Shown here in pieces: positions 46,236 to 56,448 of a stretch of DNA of 64,000 nt. The stretch's first letter is position 1; every line of letters begins with the position of its first letter. Made by a program: the position numbers and the translations under genes. The notes under the pieces are model-generated. The model did no database searches. It saw nothing but the letters and a program-made list of their open reading frames with translations, and had not been told where the DNA came from. Origin of the DNA: Marsupella aquatica (Eukaryota; Marchantiophyta); NCBI GenBank assembly GCA_973895155.1, contig OZ316891.1, positions 11,470,001 through 11,534,000 of the forward strand, written 5' to 3'.

Positions 46236-48524
46236 AAGCTGTCTTCCGAAGGTTGAGATATTGCTTATTTGTAACTAATCACTCTTATGAGATTGGGCAG
46301 CAAGTGCATCCTTTGCAAACTGTGTTGATGGCCTAAGGGAACCATTTTCTCCAACCTTGGATTTTGTGAATGAACATTATTTATTCCTGTCAGGTCTTCC
46401 AAGTTGCCACATCACCTCAATTAAGGGCTGACTTGTTTCAAAATTCCCCACCACTTTCTCTATGGAGGGTGCCAATTATCCTCCTATTATGGTATTGTGG
46501 GTCGTCATTTGGCAATCGTGACATATCTGCAAAAAACCATTTCTTCAAGGGATTACTGTAGGGAAGATCAGGTATGCAGAAAAGTCAATATTATCTTCTT
46601 TCAAATTATAGCTCACTGCCATAAATAAGTTTTCTCAATTTAGTGTTTTACTAAAAATAATGTACACACTGATAAACCGTGTGAATTGTGTGAAATGTGG
46701 CCACATTGAGGTGAGTCTATTGTTATCTAGGCAAGGATCCAGGGTGATTTGAGTGTAGTCTAAGTTGAACTACTCAGGATTCAAAGAGTGGCTGAAGCTA
46801 TGCAAGAGGGTTGGGATGTGCTGTGCTCTACCTTACCTGCAGTTCTGCTGGAGCAAAATGAGAGAACCAGAACAACACAATTTGAGTTCACACCACTACC
46901 CCACAAACTCAACCAGAGTTTCATGAGTCAATTTGTCTCACTGCCAAGTTTATGGTTACTCATTTGGCAAGCTTAACAGCAGTGATCATGTTTCATTTCA
47001 CCTCGCGTGGTTCTTTAAAGTATAACTCTATGGACTGAGATTTAATATTTATTCATTGCCCTAATCAGATGGTTCCTGTGCCATAGTGCCATCTCTGCTT
47101 GTGCAATAAATATAACTATTAGAAATTTTGGGCTCAAATAACCAAGCGAAGATCAAAACATAATGGTTGTCCTTATGAAAGTTGGAAAGAATTTGTCACA
47201 AAAAGTTCAAGAATATTTGAAGCATCCAGGTGAAGCTACTTGTCAGTGTATACATTTTTAAAACTAAAGAAAGGAGAACTGACAGGAGAAATATATTAGG
47301 AAAGTTAGTAATGCTTGGATGGATCACTCCCACTAACTCTACCACCCGGATGACCAAATTACTCTTGATCATAAAAGTATGATATTTCACAAAAGAAATC
47401 TGCTATCTGAGTGCATACACAAGAGGTTTTTTTGGCAGTCAATTTGGGTTCTGCTAGTCCATTTGGCATTTTCCCAGACATTTAGGTCACTTGGGGCTTC
47501 AGTTTCAATATTTCCTCAGTGTGCTGGGAAGTTTTGGGGTGAGGCAAGTCCTAGCACAGCTAAGGCATTCAATCTAGTAACTAATACTTTGCAAGACTGA
47601 CATGCTTTCAGGTGAGGCAAAAGGTGGGGAAGGCAACTGTGAGCCTTGCAAAGCTTGGGAATTCAGGTTGGTAGTTTATATCTCACAAAGGTCATGAGCA
47701 AATCATTGTAAACCTTAAGGTTTTTCTTTTTTGCAGGTATGGTAAAGGTCACCTTGTGTGAATGAGGAGATGGTGGGAATATTAGTTATCTAATCTTACT
47801 AGATTACTTTCTCACCAACAGATCTCCCTAGTTTTGACCCCACTGACCTAGTTGATGGACCGAAACAAAAAACCTAGCCAATTGCAGTCAAAAGTTGAGA
47901 AGATTTTGTAACGAGGTGGGTTCCCCGGTGGGTCTAGTGAAGTTTTGCCACTACATGAACTTTTGCATGAACCACAACAATGGTAGTGTAGATTGAGCTG
48001 CCTGTGAACCTGTATGGACTGCAACACTACCGGAACACTACCTTTTCTGAATCTGCCATGTAGAAATCTTACTTTGCAAAGAAATACATTTTTTCTGGTC
48101 AACAACAACCTTGTCCATCCGGGTTACAAGGTTTGTGGGAATGGTCCATCCAAGCATTAGTATCATGTTTCTGGCCTTACCTCATTCCCTAAGATGTTTT
48201 TTTTTAAATGGCATTACTGTGGGGATCCATGGGGCTGAAATGGATTTTGTCATGTAAAGACTAAGAAACATGACTCACATGGCATAGGGCCAATGTGAAA
48301 TCATTATTCTGCAAAGAAAGGAAACACTGGACTGGACTGCATTGAGTAGAAATGGTCACTCAACTGTAACCTTTCTTCCGTACAAAAGTGACTGTGGTAG
48401 TAGGGAGTCTCAAACCTGACAGGCCACAAAACATTCCCCAGCCGGAAAGTATCAGGTTTGCAAGGCGGTTGAGTGGTAAACCAAATATTTGCAAGTTTGC
48501 CACTTTCCAGAAAAAAACATGCTT
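46236..48524. other. Intergenic, no supported gene
   Basis: No domain-bearing ORF, no clear repeat. Small ORFs near 46370, 46788, 47196, 47379 and 47848 are unsupported. Confidence 0.5.
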
Positions 48525-48990
48525 GACCAGGAGCACCACCAAAACGCAGTGGTTTGAGATGTCCCATAGGAGAGACCATTTGAGTTCCAGGTAAACCTGC
48601 TTGACCATGACCACCACCAAAACCAAGAGGTTTGAGATGCACCATAGGAGAGGCCATTTGAGTTCGGGGAAAACCTGCTTGACCATGACCTCCACCAAAG
48701 CCCAGAGATGTCCTATAGGAGAGGCCACTTTAGTTTCAGGAAACCTGTTTGACCATGACCTCCACCAAAGCCCAGAGATGTCCTATAGGAGAGGCCACTT
48801 TAGTTTCAGGAAACCTGTTTGACCATCACCTCCACCACAACCCAGAGGTTTGAGATTCCCCATAGGACAGGCCACTTTAGTTTTGGGAAAACCTGCTTGA
48901 CCATGACCTCCACCAAAATCAAGAGGTTTAGATGACCCATAGGAGAGGCCACTTTAGTTCCGGGAAAACCACCCGAGAGGTTTGAGATGC
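48525..48990. repeat. Minisatellite, 70/78-bp unit, six copies
   Basis: Units start at 48525, 48603, 48681, 48751, 48821 and 48899. The full unit is 78 bp; units 3 and 4 are 70 bp and identical to each other. Each reads GACCATGACCTCCACCAAAA, then AGAGGTTTGAGATG, CCATAGGAGAGGCCACTTTA and GTTCCGGGAAAACCTGCTT. The array resumes right of the Harbinger transposon at 54123. Long minus-strand ORFs (117 and 122 codons) are in-register translations of the array. Confidence 0.92.
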
Positions 48991-49024
48991 CGGGAAAGAA
49001 GGGCGTCTCAAACCTTGGAGTTGC

Positions 49025-49172
49025 GGGAAAAAAATGATGCCCGAAACTATCAGTTTTGGTCACAATTCAGGGGTGTGTAGACACGGATTTGCGTGTCACG
49101 GGAAAAAAACGATGCCCTATCAGTTTTGGTCACAGTTCAGGGGTGTGCAGACACAGATTTGCGTGTCCGCCA
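49025..49172. repeat. Tandem duplication, 75-bp unit
   Basis: 49025-49099 and 49100-49172 share GGGAAAAAAA(T/C)GATGCCC, CTATCAGTTTTGGTCACA and TTCAGGGGTGTG(T/C)AGACAC. It sits between the minisatellite and the Harbinger insertion. Low divergence. Confidence 0.85.
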
Positions 49173-49832
49173 CTTTTTTCCTGGGAATCCATCAGTGACT
49201 CCGACTGGAGGCAGCAAAGAGAAGTTTGAGACGCCTTATAAGAGCATCTCCAACGCTGACGGGGTGTCTTTACGCTATACCTTTAATACAGCGCAATGGC
49301 CCAGCTATTATTGGGATGCGCTATATGCTTAACGGGGTTTGTCAGAATGCAACCCCGCTGGTTACGGGATAGTTTCCCTGCGCTATATGACATGGACACG
49401 CGTTACTTTATTGGCGAGGCACGTGGTCATCTGTGGTGCTTTCGCTCCCAAAAATTCAGGGTGTCTACTCTCTGAAGGCAATGCGCAAGCTTGCACCAGC
49501 TTGCGCGTTGGACATACTTCCGTTGACCTCTTGCTGCCATGAATTCTCACATCCAATTTCACAAATTTGCGCTCCTCTGTGCCCTGGCCTTGGCCTTTTG
49601 CTCTTGAACGCGCAAGTCTGTGCAATTGAATCCGTCCATCTCTCGAGAGTTTCGGCTGATATTGCTCCATGAAATCAATGGCACACTTTTTTAAAGTCGT
49701 GGGTGGGTTGATACATTGGCACGAAATCGTAGTGGATTTCAACAATGTGCAATTGTTGATCGGAAAATGTGTATATGATAGGCCTCGCCTGCAAATGGAA
49801 ATTGACACCCTCGCTACATCATCCTTTTCTAT

Positions 49833-51209
49833 ATGGTCGAACACAAATTCTCATTTTTTTCATCCTTCTGGACATTCTCTGTGTTCCATATGGAACGTGC
49901 TCAATTTGAACAATGGACAGCTGATCGGGCATTGTCTGATGATGACATTGAAGATGTCCTTGCTGATCACATCACCCAACTGCTTGAAGAAAGTGACATG
50001 CTGGAAGAGATGTCCGATGTCTTGAATCGAACACACGGAGGTTCGACAATTGGCCGCTCCCCAAACATATTTTGTGATCATGTTGTAGGCCACGATCGAA
50101 TTTGGGGAGATTACTTCTCACAGTTTGCAGCATTTCCACCTCACTTGTTCAGGAGGCGGTTTCGGATGAGAAGGCAACTCTTTATCCGCATTCACAATAA
50201 GATTCTCCCTGAAGATCATTACTTTGTGCAGAGGCCCGATGCTGTTGGGAAACCAGGCCTCAGCAGCATCCAAAAAATGACAGCAGCTTTGCGGATGATG
50301 TGCTATGGTTCAGCAGGGGATGCAGTGGATGAATATGTCAGGATTGGAGAGTCTACCGCCATATCTGCCTTTAAGCACTTTGTGGAAGCTATTGTGAATT
50401 GCTTTGGAGACGAATACCTTCGGCATCCTATAGAGGAGGATGTACGAAGGCACATGGAGATCAATCGAAAGTGAGGCTTCCCAGGAATGTTTGGGTCCCT
50501 AGATTGCACTCACTGGACATGGAAGAATTGCCCAGTGGGAGAGCAAGGCCAATTTCGAGACAAGGATGGTTTAAATTCAATTGTCCTTGAAGCAATTGCA
50601 ACCTCAGACCTCTGGATATGGCATGCCTTTGCTGGTATTCCTGGATCTAATAATGACATCAATGTCATTGATAGATCTCCACTCTTGGTAAACTTGTTGA
50701 ATGGGGTAGCTCCAAATGTTACGTTTTCTGTGAACGGCCATGAGTACAAAATGTTCTATCTCTTGGCCGATGGCATCTACCCTGACTACACCATCTTTAT
50801 GAAAACCATACCCGATCCTCAAGGGGCGAAGAGGAAATGGTATGCCAAGCGACAAGAGTCAGTGCGGAAAGATGTGGAGCGATGTTTTGGTGTGCTTCAA
50901 GCCCGGTTTGCAATGGTGAAGAACCTTGCACGATGGTGGAGTTGAGATCAGATGCAATTGATATGGAAAGCAACAGTGATTTTACACAACATGATCATTG
51001 AGGACGAGGTAGACGAACTTGAGTTGACACAAGATTATTTGTTTGAGAGGAATGAGGCTCAGTGGCAGCACAGGCCACGACCTCCACTGACATTTGCAGG
51101 GCTGACACACAATGTGGAATTGATTGCCAACGCTGAAAGAGCTCATCAACTGAGGGAGGATCTGGTAGAACATTTGTGGCAAATCAGAAGTGAAGAAGAC
51201 GAGGAGTGA
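49833..51209 (+). pseudogene. PIF/Harbinger transposase (DDE), two in-frame TGA stops
   Basis: One reading frame runs 459 codons from ATG 49833 to TGA 51207, broken only by TGA at 50472-50474 and 50943-50945. The product matches plant Harbinger transposases (DDE_Tnp_4 / plant transposon protein): helix-turn-helix-like N-terminal part (DEYVRIGESTAISAFKHF), then GSLDCTHWTWKNCP with the first catalytic Asp at about 50502, NNDINV, LLADGIYPD with a candidate second Asp at about 50769, and DVERCFGVLQARF with the Glu at about 50877, ending CVILHNMI-like. Both stops fall where relatives usually have another residue and each could be a CGA-to-TGA change, as expected from methylated-CpG decay. No frameshift is present. 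A later start at 49890 (MERAQFEQW) is equally possible. The enzyme would cut and join the terminal repeats together with the Myb-like partner. Confidence 0.9.
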
Positions 51210-51729
51210 TTTAGTGATTAGCAGCTGATAGAGTTCAGCCTGGTACGAGTCCTTGGATAGGATACCATTTTATTTTCTCAGAAAGCTCTGTTTGAGCAAT
51301 GTACCCTAAATTGTGGAACTGAATTCAAAGCCCCGGTTCGATCAATGCGTATGGAATTAAGGTTGGAATCTTCCCCTTCTCTTTCCCTATCACATGTGGT
51401 GGCCATTGGACTCGCACAAGCGATGCTGAAAGGTAACCACACAATTAATTGCAATTCGTGTGTGTACAACGTCTAGTACCCACACAATACATTCAACGGT
51501 ACACAGCTTTGGTATTCACGTCTTCACACAGTCTCACACAGTCTTGTGAGGCAGATTCTTAAGCCTTTGACAACGCACCTCTGTATTCCTGAATCCCAAT
51601 GCGGGTTCCCGTCTCCCTGAGGGTCCACCCACAGCGCTCGTCCATCACCATCTCCTTTGATTCTCTGAGTTCAACATCTCCATTTCCTTGAGGCAAGCTA
51701 TTTGGCCTATATCCTCAATTTTCTGCACT
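51210..51729. other. Transposon interior, non-coding
   Basis: Between the transposase stop and the third ORF. Presumably transposase 3' UTR and upstream region of the next ORF. No other feature seen. Confidence 0.5.
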
Positions 51730-52209
51730 ATGGCAAGGCCAAAGGTTGTGATTAAAAGACATGGCAAGCATGTCTCCAGCTCGAGTGGTGCAAACGTGAT
51801 TATGTTGTCATCAAGCGATTCCGAAGACGTTGCTCCTGCTACCACACCATCTTCACAACATGTGGAGGAGGGCAGCTCATCCCAGGCTCGGTCGAGCCTT
51901 CCCATAGTGGCACCCGTTGTTGGCGAGGGCAGGGCTGTGCGAGCAAGAGCTGTGACTCCGGCCCCGGTAGTGGCACCACAGGTACCAGCAAATGTAGCCC
52001 CACCATTGCAAGAGGAGTACTACGTTCCAATTGTCCCAAGACCGAAGTTCAAGGCTCAAAGGAAGGCACGAGCTATTGTTCGATTTGAGCTCGAGAAAGA
52101 GGAGGAGAGAGAGAAGGATTGGAGGGACAATCCTTCCAACTTGTCTTCTGACTCGGAGGATGGCGAACTCGATTCCAGTGGCTATAGATGGGAGTGGCCA
52201 TCTCCCTGA
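51730..52209 (+). CDS. Unrecognised third ORF inside the Harbinger element
   Basis: From ATG 51730 the product is 159 aa (the frame is open to 51688, 14 residues more). It is low in hydrophobics and looks largely disordered. The N-terminus is basic (MARPKVVIKRHGKH). Residues 23-33 read VIMLSSSDSED, a hydrophobic patch followed by Ser/acid residues, the shape of a SUMO-interaction motif. A Pro/Ala/Val-rich middle follows, then a charged segment (RAIVRFELEKEEEREKDW) that may form a helix, and an acidic Ser-rich end. Plant Harbingers normally carry two genes (transposase and Myb-like), so this is extra. It is on the same strand as the transposase and could be a second transposase-strand gene, a captured host fragment, or a chance frame. 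No homologue known to me. Confidence 0.45.
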   Translation: MARPKVVIKRHGKHVSSSSGANVIMLSSSDSEDVAPATTPSSQHVEEGSSSQARSSLPIVAPVVGEGRAVRARAVTPAPVVAPQVPANVAPPLQEEYYVPIVPRPKFKAQRKARAIVRFELEKEEEREKDWRDNPSNLSSDSEDGELDSSGYRWEWPSP

Positions 52210-52524
52210 GGATTCATACTCTGCAGATGATGTGCAAGGAGTTGGCCATGTTTTTTAGTACCGTAGGGATCGATAGAGCTCGGCAGTGTTTGGCCCATAA
52301 GCTCCATTGCACACAAAATTATGATGCGACAATCATGGTTGCAAACACTTAGCAATTTGTAGACACAGTGTGGTTCTTCAAAATAGGAGGAAATGTGGAT
52401 ACATTTGCAATGCAATATAAAAATGGCAGTCTGTATTCTTGAATTCAATCATGTACATTGCCCCAGGCATGAGTCACTCTATTCAATGCCCTGACATTGC
52501 TTGCTATTTGATTGTCTGGTAGAA

Positions 52525-53685
52525 CTACATGAAGCTGTATAAATTGGTAACGTCTTGGTACTGGATGGAGGTCTGCGGATAGGCCTCCATCCATGGCTGA
52601 CTTTCATTGTGCATGGGCGTTTCGCTTTCGCCACCAACTGAATTGTGGGTGTCCTCTCCAACCGGAGGCGAGTCTTCCAGGTCTTCAACATCTTCACCAT
52701 CTTCTTCCCCGTCCTCCCCTTCATCGCCATGGAATTGATTGGTACTGCCCTCTCTATGTGTTCGAAATGGTGGCACATTCTCTTGGTCTTGCATTGTCCT
52801 GGTGAGGGACACAGATCCCTTCCTCAAGGGTTCCACTGATTTGAGTTGCTTCATGAGCTGCAGCTCTGCCACCTCCCTCTTCTTTCTCAAAAAATTTTGT
52901 GCCTGCTCATCGAGGTTTCCCATGTTCACTGAAAACAATTGGATTTCATACACATCCTCCATGGCTCGAGCTCTCCGATTTAATGCAGCTGCAATTGCAG
53001 ACGTCGATTCTGCCAATGAGCTCTTGTTCTTCAATGCCTTTCTCTCCAATGCAGCCAACTCTTTAGCTTTTTTGTTACCAATCGGGCGATCGGTAACCAT
53101 CTCAGGTGTAGCACTCTCTTTCGTGGGGCTATCATCATCGGCCAAATCGATTGCTTCGCTTTCTGCATCTCGGGAATTTTTGGCCTTCTTCCGCTTGGAG
53201 GCTCGCTCGAGATGCTTGTCGTTCAATCGTGCTGCAACCTGCCACTTTGGAGAATCCTTCAGGATTTTCCAGGCGCCATCCATAGTAAACTCTAGGCCCT
53301 TCTTGTGAGTTTGCTGGTAAAGTGCCTTCGCCTTCTCCATTTGCTCCTCTTCGTTTGTGCCAGACTCATTCAGCTCAATGATTGTTGACATGGCTCCGGT
53401 AAACTTTGCACAATCATGGTTGATCTCGCTCCATTTCGATCCCAATGAGCGAATCGACCTTGGGACGTTCTTCACGACACCTGGGAACTTCCTCCTGAAT
53501 TCAGACATGGCTTTCGTGAAATGGGCCTCAATCTTGGTCCAGTACACATCAGACTTCTGTTGGGCTCCCACAGCTGAGCAATTGCTGCATGCAAGCCACG
53601 ATCGCGCAATTTGCTCAATCTCAATGTTTGAGAAATTGGCCTGTTTCTTGCCCTTGCCCTTGGCAGACACATCCACTGGAGCCAT
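52525..53685 (-). CDS. Harbinger Myb/SANT-like protein with NAM-associated C-terminal domain
   Basis: The intact frame gives 386 aa from ATG 53685 (MAPVDVSAKGKGKK) or 403 aa from ATG 53736; I prefer the shorter because the basic start followed by the SANT-like domain is the usual layout. The trihelix/SANT-like domain (longer numbering, residues 34-110) has spaced tryptophans W47, W66 and W102. A NAM-associated C-terminal domain follows, marked by DRPIGNKKAKELA (216-228) and the helical region to about 290. SEAIDLADDDSP (193-204) resembles a SUMO-interaction motif. The acidic tail (EDGEEDGEDVEDLED) is typical. In rice Ping/mPing-type elements the equivalent ORF1 protein binds the terminal region and works with the transposase in the nucleus. 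It is transcribed opposite to the transposase, and unlike it has no internal stop. Confidence 0.88.
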   Translation of the reverse strand: MAPVDVSAKGKGKKQANFSNIEIEQIARSWLACSNCSAVGAQQKSDVYWTKIEAHFTKAMSEFRRKFPGVVKNVPRSIRSLGSKWSEINHDCAKFTGAMSTIIELNESGTNEEEQMEKAKALYQQTHKKGLEFTMDGAWKILKDSPKWQVAARLNDKHLERASKRKKAKNSRDAESEAIDLADDDSPTKESATPEMVTDRPIGNKKAKELAALERKALKNKSSLAESTSAIAAALNRRARAMEDVYEIQLFSVNMGNLDEQAQNFLRKKREVAELQLMKQLKSVEPLRKGSVSLTRTMQDQENVPPFRTHREGSTNQFHGDEGEDGEEDGEDVEDLEDSPPVGEDTHNSVGGESETPMHNESQPWMEAYPQTSIQYQDVTNLYSFM

Positions 53686-53736
53686 GTTGGGAGATGCCTG
53701 CAAAATTGCCAGAGGGAGCACAGGAAACCTACCCAA

Positions 53737-54119
53737 TCAACACTTGAAGTTTCAGAACGCACGCTTGGAAAACGTGTATTTGCCATCCCCAATTGTTGTA
53801 GAGTGGAATCTCGAGTCGAAGCGGGAAACGCTTCAGTTTGCATTTCGGGAGTTTCGCGCGGATGACCTCCTTCCCACACGGAGCACAGCCTTTCCACAAC
53901 CGTCAGATCGTGATCTGGATAAACCCCGTCGAGGGCCAAATTATACAGTCAATGCGCTATGCGAGGCAAACTTTAGCGTTTGCGTAAGCTGAAACCCCGT
54001 ATGCGGGATGTGCGATAGCGTTAGCGGCAATCCGTTGGGCTTGGTTTTTTCCCTCTGTCTTACGGGGTTTGGTTAAGATAGCGTTAGCGTAGCGGACCCA
54101 GCAACCGTTGGAGATGCTC
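53737..54119. promoter_or_regulatory. Right subterminal region of Harbinger with CGCTAT motifs
   Basis: This holds the probable promoter of the minus-strand Myb-like gene and three copies of CGCTAT or its complement (53955, 54015, 54078), besides TACGGGGTTT-type words also found in the left end. An ORF overlapping 53357-53992 is antisense to the Myb-like gene. Confidence 0.5.
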
Positions 54120-54122
54120 TAA

Positions 54123-54225
54123 GAGTGGCCACTTTAGTTCCGGGAAAACCTGCTTGACCGAGACCACCACCAAAAACGAAGAGGTTTGAGATGCCCTAGA
54201 TAGGGGAGAGGCGACTTGAGGTGGA
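54123..54225. repeat. Minisatellite remainder right of the Harbinger insertion
   Basis: GAGTGGCCACTTTAGTTCCG, then GGAAAACCTGCTTGACCGAG and AACGAAGAGGTTTGAGATGC are the second part of one 78-bp unit and most of the next one, in register with the array at 48525-48990. Confidence 0.9.
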
Positions 54226-56448
54226 CCGGGGTCATTCAGCACGAGGGAACAAAAAGAAGCACGAGGGAACAAAAGAAGCACGACGGCACACAGGTACACA
54301 GCTCACGCAGCTTGTCCTTCTGCTCCGACTTCAACAGCTCAAAGCCTCAAAGTGAACGTTCCTCCAGAGCTGTTGGGTATGGTAGGATGAGGCTGTCGCA
54401 CTGAAAATTCTGGCTGGCGGTCAAGTCCGTCAGGCAGCTGGTCAAATTCGTAAGCTTCCCTGCGGCCGCCGGTCAATTGGCCTCGAAGCTTCGTGGTCGG
54501 AGACCCTCGAATGCTCGAGTGTAAGCAACTCGGAAGCTACAGCTGAAGCCACCCAACAAACGCAACGCAACGCAACGCAACGCAGCAAGCACTGTTGCTG
54601 GCTGAGTGCGCCTTCCTCTCTCCATCCTCTCCACCGTTTCTTCTTCGAGGCTTCGCTCTCCCCAACCTCCGCGTTTCGGGCTTGCGGCAGCTTTTCTCGC
54701 CAATCTGCTATGCTGCTCTGTCTCGTTTCGTCACTTCCCACCAATCTGCTCTGCTCCGTTGCTCTGTCTCTTTTTCGTCCCTTCTCACCAATCTGCTGCC
54801 GCTGCTGGCTCTGCCTTTCTGTCCGCCTCGTCGTCTGTTGGTTCTCCTTTCTAAATAAGTCAGTGAGAAGGTGAGGCCGAGAGCCGAAGGCAGCGGAGCG
54901 AATCGGGTCTGTCTTTGCTGGTGCCGCAGCTGCTCTTGCTCATTATCATCATTGTTAATATCATCCACTGCAGGGAAGGAAGGAGGGAAGAGAGGACGGA
55001 CGGACGGACGGACGGGCGGGAGGGCTAGAGTGGAGCAGTGTGGTTGCTATTGATTGAATGACCTGCCGGTGTTCTTCTCTGCTGGAGTGCAAGTGTGGGG
55101 AGAAGTAAAGGGAACGAACTGGACTGGAGGAGTTGAGTTTGGAGGAGGGGCGACAGATAGGCAAAAGGGCAGGTACTGTAGTTCTATTAATCAGGAAGTT
55201 GTCGAGTGGGGGTTGTGGATGAATGAATCAGTTGACCGATGTACACGGTGCAAACGGTGCTGCTTCCACGTTTGGGTTTGGCTCCTGCGTATTTCCTCGA
55301 GGAACAGCGAAGCTTTGGATTTAGAGGACGACGATGGACTCGCATCTCTGACTACTTTTCACAGTCGTCACCCTTGGCCTGCCGGGCGGCTGCTTCTACT
55401 ACTGCCAATCCTCTCTCCTTCGTTGATTTGAGGTCTGTCTTATCTATCAACACCCCCCCCCGCATCTCTTCCTTTCTCTGTGCCCCTTTTCTCTCTGTGT
55501 CCTGTGCGTGTGTGCGTGTGTACGTGTGTCTGGGCTGCAGCGGTGGTTTCTGAGTCTCGTTGCGTTCCCACTTCAATGTCGCTGGGTGGTTAGATTTTGG
55601 CCTTCTCGTAGTCCCTGCCTGCCTTCACTCGATTGATGTTACTTCGAAGGTTTTTGTGAGGCCAGTTTTGCTCTTGCCGCTGGGGACTAGTTTCGAGACC
55701 TCCCCCTCCACGCGAAAGCTCCCAACTTCGGTCAACTTATACTCTTGCCTTCCTCTTTCGAGCTCTTATTTTCCATTCGCAACAATTCGAAAATATCGCT
55801 TCCATTAGGCTATTGTGATGACGGAGCCGTCATCTGCTGGAGAACCCAGGTTGGTATATAAGGAGGACTCCAGGAGGGCCCCTTGGAGCGTTTGGCCAAT
55901 TTGACCCATACGGATTGGAGGTGTTTGGTCTGAGTCGAGCTTAGAACGCTGGTTGGTGGGTTGGACTTGACACAACCAGGTTGAGGCTTCTGGGTTGAAG
56001 CTTCTGGTGACCTGAGCCTTTGGAAACGGGCCTGGAAATTGCTGATATGTGAAACTGAGACTTAAAGTGGGAGTCTACAATTTTATTGTACTTAGCTCGC
56101 CCTTAACTCCCCGGAACACCGAGAGGGAGGAGGCGAGCAAAATTGTGGGCAAAGGTACTCATTTTACGGGTTTCTGCACAGAGCAAAATTCGGGCTCCTC
56201 CTTCTCCAGAGACTTACACCTCTTCTCCAATTTTTCAGAGGACTTCAATTGACTCAGAGTGGGATTAAGGGGCCGTTCAAGAGTATCTGTATCGAGCTGG
56301 GCGTTCTCCGTGCTGTTGCTGCCGGTGCTTCACTTTCGTAGCTGAAGTCTGGTTGTACGGAGGAGAAGAAAATTGAACGTCAAGTTTTTAGCTCGTTTCT
56401 GGGAGGTGAAAGAGCTGCCTTGTGCATGTGTACTGTTCCGTGGCAGCC
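54226..56448 (+). promoter_or_regulatory. CAMTA upstream region and probable 5' leader
   Basis: GC-richer DNA with short tandem repeats: CGCAA repeated about five times (54559-54583), CT-rich DNA (54600-54860) and GACG repeats (54998-55016), plus a poly-C tract near 55451. The leader cannot be split into exons with confidence. An upstream ATG at 55818 (MTEPSSAGEP) ends at a GTTGGT donor but its phase does not match the CG-1 exon, so it is not the CAMTA start. ORFs of 80-125 codons here lack domains. Confidence 0.4.

Larger units (their letters stand above)
49242..54119. mobile_element. PIF/Harbinger DNA transposon, 4878 bp, complete ends
   Basis: Ends are inverted copies of GAGCATCTCCAACG (left 49242, right ending 54119), flanked by TAA (49239-49241 and 54120-54122), the 3-bp TWA target duplication typical of PIF/Harbinger. 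Contents from left: transposase frame (+, 49833-51209, two in-frame stops), an unrecognised ORF (+, 51730-52209) and a Myb/SANT-like ORF (-, 53685-52525). The hexamer CGCTAT occurs near each end (three times left, three times right counting both orientations). Flanking DNA on the two sides is the same minisatellite, so the insertion site can be reconstructed directly. The element is probably immobile on its own because the transposase is interrupted, but its ends look mobilisable. Confidence 0.93.

Noticed and set aside
48304-48728. Two long minus-strand ORFs with repeating protein sequence
   Set aside because: They are in-register translations of the 78-bp minisatellite, whose unit length is divisible by three.
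53357-53992. 211-codon plus-strand ORF in the Harbinger element
   Set aside because: Antisense to the conserved Myb-like coding sequence; no domain.
55818-55849. Alternative CAMTA first exon (MTEPSSAGEP)
   Set aside because: Its phase does not match the CG-1 exon; the exon at 56449-56491 does.
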